Assembly (NCBI GenBank): GCA_948567375.1
Contig: OX419762.1
Span: forward strand, 37,243,034 to 37,307,033
Length of the DNA: 64,000 bases
Direction of reading: 5' to 3'
DNA from: Lunularia cruciata
Taxonomy: Eukaryota > Streptophyta > Marchantiopsida > Lunulariales > Lunulariaceae
The position numbers and the translations under genes are program-made. Positions 58,033-64,000 of the stretch are shown here, one piece after another (position 1 is the stretch's first letter; each line of letters opens with the position of its first letter). The notes below the pieces were generated by a model, which was not told where the DNA came from, searched no databases, and was given only the letters and a program-made list of their open reading frames with translations.

Positions 58033-58670
58033 TTGGTTTTACACTCTTATGTCTCATCCTTGTACTGTGGGCTTGGGCTTGATGGTGCTTTCCCATCCTT
58101 CTTGTTAGTTTACGCGATCGCCACTGCTTGACGAGTTTTGCCATCCTTCTAGTTTATGCTCTGCGGTGGCCTTTTTCTTCTATATTAGAAGCCTCCACGT
58201 CAAGGCCAGAAGTCCCGGAAATTGGAACGTCAGGGAGTTTGAATTCGAGAATAAACGGAGTGGTAACGGGATTGAGGTGACCACCCATAAAAATTAACGG
58301 TACTCTTCAGAGGTCCGATTTGTATTGAAATTAACAGGTCCATAAAATCCATTGGACATAAATAAATAACAAAAGGTAGTTGCATTACGGTAGTAAGAAA
58401 AACCATCTTCTCCCAATACAGCTTATGAAGTTTTTGGCATGAACATTCCAGAAACATCATACAATACTCAAAGTTTCACGAATCCACTACGGTATTCTTT
58501 AGTTGCCTGATTGAAACCACGAATGAACAACAGGTGCTCTATTACCTCCATGTGATTTTCTTTTTCCACTTGTTTCGATAACTTCCAGAAAAAGTGAAAA
58601 AGGAAAGGCGATCAAACCAATCAAGTCGTACGATGATAAAACATAAGAGGTAAAATGGGACTAAGCCCCA
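58033..58670. repeat. Inverted-repeat element of about 640 bp, MITE-like
   Basis: The left end (TTTTACACTCTTATGTCTCA onward) and the complement of the right end (TTTTACCTCTTATGTTTTAT onward) align over about 35 bp. The right end is also related to 43572-43620 (GGGGCTTAG-CCCATTT). No transposase is seen. Confidence 0.4.
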
Positions 58671-60882
58671 GACGCGAAAAGGTTTGGCTAGCTTCTTGGA
58701 CATGTCCTATTCCTGTCGAATGTATTGCAGATAAATCTCATAGGTACAAATATTCAATGGAACATTTTATTCAAAAATAGTCTAATAAATACCTTGTACG
58801 CACAGCACACGCCACCTCCGGACTGATGTTGTTATGCGTGTGGGATTGAGTCTTTCATAGGCTGGAATCAAGAAGTTCGGCCCATCCAATAATGTCCATA
58901 GACTTTATCATAGGGGGGTCTTGAGAAAAAAGTGTCTTTAAAGGCATAAAAATAATTCTTTCAGAGCTAGGCTTTCTACTTTAATATCAGAAAGGATTCT
59001 AGTGATAATGTTTCATCGTGACAATGTTCAGAATTCTCTATGTCTTAACATTCTTTACTTGGAAAGATATATTATTCGAAAAGCCAATGACATTTTGAAT
59101 GATAAAGATCTAAGACTACCCTGCTGTCTGGACCACCATTTTTTTCTACTTTACCGTAGGACAGCTGGATGGAAGTGCATCGCACGGTCGGTGGATGACG
59201 TGCAGTTTGGCTAACTGCGCAGTAAGGAAGGGCTGCAGAACTGAGCTGTACGTGGTTGGTATTGCCCATTGTGAAGTTCAGTTCTCGGGGCCTGACGAGA
59301 TGAGAGGATACAGAGGTGGGAGAGGTCGCTATGGCGAAAGATTGCGTGTATGTCGGCTGAGTTCTCGTGGATGATAGTTTATGGACTCATGCTTGCGATT
59401 CTTGCGAGTATGGATTAGGAGAAGGAGAGCAAGATAGAGTACTGACCTAGAGTTTTGGATTGAGTAGGCAGATAGGGAGTTCTGTAGTCAAGACTCCAGA
59501 ATAGATGGTGAGGAGATCGATAGCAGCGGGAACGAAACTCCGTTGAGGTCGATCGATTCATTCGTGCGTTGTCTGTAAGGGGAAAGAAACAACTATCCCC
59601 AGCAGCTTGAACTCAACTGAGGGCTTGTATTGAGTGATGGCTTGAAATTGGCTCACACGACAACTTAACATTAAATCCGTTGAAAATTCAGATAGTCACT
59701 GAAGAGGTGTAGTACCTGGTGCTATGAAGTGTATCTTTTACACAAATTGATTATCTAAAGCTGAATAGATTGGCTGCTTTGGGACTTATTGCGGCTACTT
59801 GTTGCATAGGAAATGTTGTCTGTAAGGAGGTTTCAATCATCAAAACAAACCATCATTCTATAAAGACTTCGACATATATTGCATGATTTCTGTACAGTTT
59901 ACTTTTTGCTGATTAGTTTCGACGAAATAGCTTACTGCGTTTCAATTCGTTGGATTCAAACTGTGTACATGCTCAATGAAACTCGAGGAAACAACGGTCT
60001 ACTTCTTTTCAACAAGAGGGTGTAATCTTTTGAATCTGCGAATGAAGACAAAACATACATGTTTTGACACCTTAGCAACTTCACTGATGTATGGAAGACA
60101 CAATTTCATTTCTTGCATGACCAATTCACGTTCCTTAGATGCCGACGACAATCGTCAGTGACGGGGACTCCCACGAGTAGGGAGTTCGGTCTGTTCCGTT
60201 GCCTACGATTACAAGGTTCCGCGTCTGATAATCATCTAGCTAAACTCGAAGGTTGCCATGTCGATCAGCCCTTTAGTGAACCTTATTTTCCTGACCTGAG
60301 TTAAAATATTGATCTTGTGTCAACTCGTCATCATCCATTGCTAAATGTCCTTCTGGATGAATTAGATTGACCATTGACCGGCAAAGATTGGATCCGGTAT
60401 TCTAGGAAGCTCTCATGACCTGCGCACAGCCACGTTTTGTTTTGAAAAGCCATATGGCCCAAAGAAATGGTAGAAAAGGAATACAAGTTCAAAAGAGATG
60501 CAAATGAGAAGGAAGAGCTAGAGAACTGAAGCCTATGTAATTGCAGTCTAGGGTAACCTACTCCAGAAATAACCAAAAAGGGAGATAGAAAAATGTATAA
60601 CTGGTCTAGAGTAACCTACACCATAAATAATAACAAAAGAATGATATAAGAACCTATAACTGAACAGTGCGGTAGAGATCCTCCAAGTCCAAGGGCACTT
60701 CGGGCAAGGGGGAGAGGAGTACCATCGATGGAAAGTGAGCACCATTACTCATGTCAGGGGATGAAGACTCAAAGCTTTTGATCTCTATAAGAAGACAAAG
60801 ACCATTTTTTATAAATAAGAGGTAAACATGGTGGGTGAGAAAGCCAAGACATCTCTCTTTGTAGTGAGCCTCATGTTGCCTC

Positions 60883-62563
60883 TCAAAGGAGACCATAAAA
60901 CTGGTCATGAAGGTGGCCAAAGATCTCCATTGCTAAGGAGACAAAGGTGTTGGAGGCAACCCGTGGGGCATAGTGGTCCTCCTTCTCCCTGGTGGTGATT
61001 ATTAATGTAGCTCGTGCCAAGAAATTTGGTTGAAGTGGGTTTTCCACCACCATATCATACAACGTACATCTGCCATCCTTGAAAGTGACCATATCTGTCT
61101 GCACCCTCATGTGAGGTGGGCTTGGTAGGACCATCTATCTCTCAATATGAATCTATGAGAGAGTAGATCATATGATTTGGGCCACCACATCTCTAATAGC
61201 AGTGTGGATTCTAGTAGAATCTCCTCTTATGGCACATTGTAAAATGTGGATGCACTCAACGTCAAATGTAGAACCACAAGGGCATTGGACAGGTATGCAC
61301 AAGAGTGTTGGATGTGGTAGATCTAGCTGAAGTTGAAGACCCATGATGAAAGCCTTTGATGTGAACCAAAAGTCCTCAATCAAAGGGGAAGCATGAAGCT
61401 AAGCTCACGTGCACTTCCTGCTTCAAGAAATGTTTCTAGCTATATATGGTAAAGGCATATTAGTGAGGATGCTAGAAAGGTTGTAAGTGTACATATACTC
61501 ATTGAGTTCTACTTGAATCTTACTAGAGTCTAGGGAAACAAATTCCACAAAAGGGAAGAAGTGTTGTACATGTTAGTCTTGGCAATAAATCACAAGCCAA
61601 TCAAAGAGATGTCTGGAAAGTATGGGTGCTTGAGCCAACTGCCGGATGGGTGCTTCTAATGTAAGAACCTGTTTACTAATAGGAGAGTCACAAGGGTTCA
61701 AGCTCTTAGGTAAGTTGTTGGTGCAATAGACTCCTATGATATGATACCACATCCTCCCATTGGCTATGGGAAAAGCTATTTGTATTTTTTGCCAATCATC
61801 TTATAATTATGGGAGCATACAAGGCCTAAGAGTGTGGAGAATGTACGGCATATGTGCCTATCAAAGGACCATAGATGTAGTAGGAGAAGCATTATGGGAG
61901 GATATGTGTGTGCCAAATAGGATACTCTTGGGACATAACATTGCAAAAGGAGAGAGTAGGTCACTTGTGTGTTCCCTAACCGAGGGAGTAGGTGGGCATG
62001 GGTAGTGGCCTGAATCAATATGTATGAGATATAAGAGTTACAAAAATCCTTAGCTCCAAGAGGGGAGCCCAATACCCTCAAACCTCCTATTGGGACTTGG
62101 AATCTTGATGGGAACTCAGAGGGGGTGAGGACTATATGTGGGCTCCAACCCTTGCATTTATGAGTCTGATCTCATGAACCCAAGGTTTAAAGATTGATTA
62201 TGTAAGCTTGCACTACTTGGACTACATCCTCCAATGGGCCCAAGATGTGTGTATCATTTGGTTGGGATAGAAAAGACATGTGAGAAAGGTGGCTACCACC
62301 TCACACAAAGCTATGTAATAAGCTATGGCAAATAAGGGCACTCCTAAAGGATTTCTTTGGCATGTATTCTCTGCAGATGCTAAATGAGTGAACTCTACTA
62401 TGGTAGTATGGTGGCTGTATAACAATGGTGTCTCAATGCCACAAAAGTACACACAAAAGGAATCAAAGAGGTGATTTTCTCCCTTGCAAAACAAAGAGCT
62501 TGAAACAATGCTTGACAAGAGATGGTATTGAAGGCATTTGAGATACACACTTGAAAAAACCAC
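60883..62563 (-). pseudogene. Decayed LINE-type (non-LTR) reverse transcriptase
   Basis: The minus strand reads non-LTR RT pieces in order. A palm segment at about 62563-62222 has NPLGVPLFAIAYYIAL followed in another frame by NDTHILGP, the degenerate catalytic Asp box. The thumb at 62081-61776 has GLRVLGSPLGAKDF-type sequence, LLQCYVPRVSYL and the Pro-Pro end. A C-terminal Cys/His region lies at 61383-61168 (CPCGSTFDVECIHILQC). A tail at 61134-60883 has TDMVTFKDGRCTLYDMVV. Each piece lies in a different frame, so the copy is long dead. The 5' part (endonuclease) is not recognised. Confidence 0.75.
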
Positions 62564-64000
62564 TCAATTGGGATGGAGATTCAAGGAAGCTCTAATGCAT
62601 GCAATAATTTTTTAACAACCACTTAGCATGGCTATTGCATACTGATGAGGAGACAAGAAAGATGAAAAGGAGTGGCAAAATTGTAAGAGAATAGTGCATA
62701 ACACTAAATACAAGAAGACATCCCCCATAGCTATTGTGCGCACACCGTATGCCTCTTTGGATTGAGCAAGTAAACAAGATGCACTAAACAAATGAAATGC
62801 ACCTAGGGGCACCAAACTTGAGGCAAGACATTGGAAAAAATCAAAGAGAAGGAGGAAGCTTGAGTTTTGCAAGTCAAAAAAGGGAAAATCTCATAAATGC
62901 TCAAAAACTAGACTTGAAGGACCACCTACCAAGAAATGTGGAGAGTGGAGTACAACTTCGGCAAAGAAAGACTCTATAAGTCATAACTCTTTATTTGGGA
63001 GGTAATCATGGATAAAACAAGGAAAGTCATATGTGGCTAATGGATGGAGTTCCTATAAAGCTAAAAGAGTATCAAAGGAAATTGGTCCTAGTCTAGGGGG
63101 TGAGAGTGTCTAGAATGCTTGTCAATACTTCTCTACCTATCCTAACATCAAAGAATGATGTAGATGATGATGCTCTAGAGGTGGAGCATAAGCCTATGGG
63201 GACTCTATGACCCGTCGAGCTGCTGCTTGTGCTTGGAGTGTACTCCTGTCTCTTCGTTCTTTTTCACTCTCCTTGTAAGCTCTCTCATGATCCATTATTA
63301 TGAATGGTCTTGGAGTGTTGGTCCAATAAATGTGTTCTTTAACAAATAGAAATTAAAATAAGAAACTAAAATTGAAATATCCTTGGAGGTACGTGAGGGA
63401 GAATGAAAGGTGGAAAATGGACTTCCAGATAAACTGAAAGAGAGTGGAAGAGACAAAAATATACCGTCCAGGGAGAAAGAGCCCAAAGAGACGAATGATA
63501 TATTCAATCTTATTAATTAGGAATTGAATTTACATTCACTCTTTTCTTCAAATAAGTGTTTCTCTTCTCATATGATGGAAAACCAATTTATTAGACCGGG
63601 TAGTAGGCTTTAAAATTCCATGTGCCACCGTGATAATTATTCCTATACAATAATCTAATCCCCTTTGATTATTCTTCTTACTGCTAAGATTTGGAACCTC
63701 CATTTGGAACCCTTAACATGTCATATATTTTTAAACTCTAGGTAGCAGAAAGGGCTATTTTCACATATCATATTTAACAACTTGGATTTGAATTAATGTC
63801 GAGACTCTAACAACGAAAAAGAATATTTACCAAGAAGATAAGAACCTCGTTAACTTAACTCGAACCTCGAAACCACGTTAGCTTATTCCAAAATTGCTGC
63901 CTGCTTGTAGGAGTGCTTATCGGGATGACACGCTTATCTAAGAGCCTCAACCTGTGCCCCTGAAGATATTCGTCTACGGCTCCCCAGTACTTTCGAGAAT
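62564..64000. other. Intergenic or LINE-flanking DNA, no gene recognised
   Basis: The part next to 62563 may hold more decayed LINE sequence, but I cannot support specific domains. The remainder to the window end has no frame above 70 codons with recognisable content. Confidence 0.4.

Larger units (their letters stand above)
55171..60882. other. AT-rich intergenic DNA with repeats
   Basis: No gene was recognised. It holds a 76-bp tandem duplication (56067-56218), an inverted-repeat element (58033-58670) and an imperfect tandem repeat of about 62 bp near 60540-60660 (TCTAG-GTAACCTAC twice). Short frames are unconvincing. Confidence 0.5.

Overview
This window is nuclear DNA of a land plant, most likely a bryophyte (a liverwort or moss). 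That placement is inference. It rests on a chloroplast-type PsbP-domain gene with a transit peptide, a plant polyphenol oxidase, a SERAC1-like hydrolase and a phase-0 multi-exon leucine-rich-repeat gene, set among Ty1/copia, Ty3/gypsy and LINE elements. No rRNA, CRISPR array or bacterial operon is present.

Layout. 2-1056 is the 3' end of a chromodomain Ty3/gypsy element (Pol C-terminus plus LTR). 1057-6528 is AT-rich and has no recognisable gene. 6529-22129 is a three-level nest. A minus-strand copia element (LTRs 6529-6853 and 21731-22129) was hit by a chromodomain-gypsy LTR (10529-21148), and that LTR was hit by a 9.9-kb plus-strand gypsy element (10917-20810). 22130-43999 is the host-gene region. 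It holds a SERAC1-like hydrolase (about 24678-26523), PsbP-domain protein 6 (27538-28401, minus), an LRR gene (32246-35025) and a frameshifted polyphenol oxidase (41063-42782, minus). 44000-55170 is a second copy of the 9.9-kb gypsy element, itself broken by two solo chromodomain-gypsy LTRs. 55171-64000 is AT-rich, with tandem repeats, an inverted-repeat element and a decayed LINE reverse transcriptase on the minus strand (60883-62563).

The main discovery is the 9.9-kb gypsy family (copies 10917-20810 and 44000-55170). Its order is Gag (zinc knuckles), aspartic protease, a complete C5-cytosine DNA methyltransferase domain (motifs I, IV, VI, VIII, IX, X; DNMT3-like), a linker, reverse transcriptase, RNase H, DDE integrase and a C-terminal PHD finger where chromoviruses carry a chromodomain. 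The termini are also unusual. The left end carries only repeat B, while the right end reads A-B-A'. Both copies share this split-repeat layout, and copy 1 has a perfect 4-bp target duplication (AGGC). Both copies are dead. Every in-frame stop I could follow in copy 1 is TAG or TGA and none is TAA, which fits decay of methylated CHG/CG cytosines.

Retrotransposons with captured DNMTs have been reported from dinoflagellates and a charophyte alga, so DNMT capture has precedent. I do not know of a described family that combines DNMT, PHD finger and split terminal repeats in a land-plant genome.
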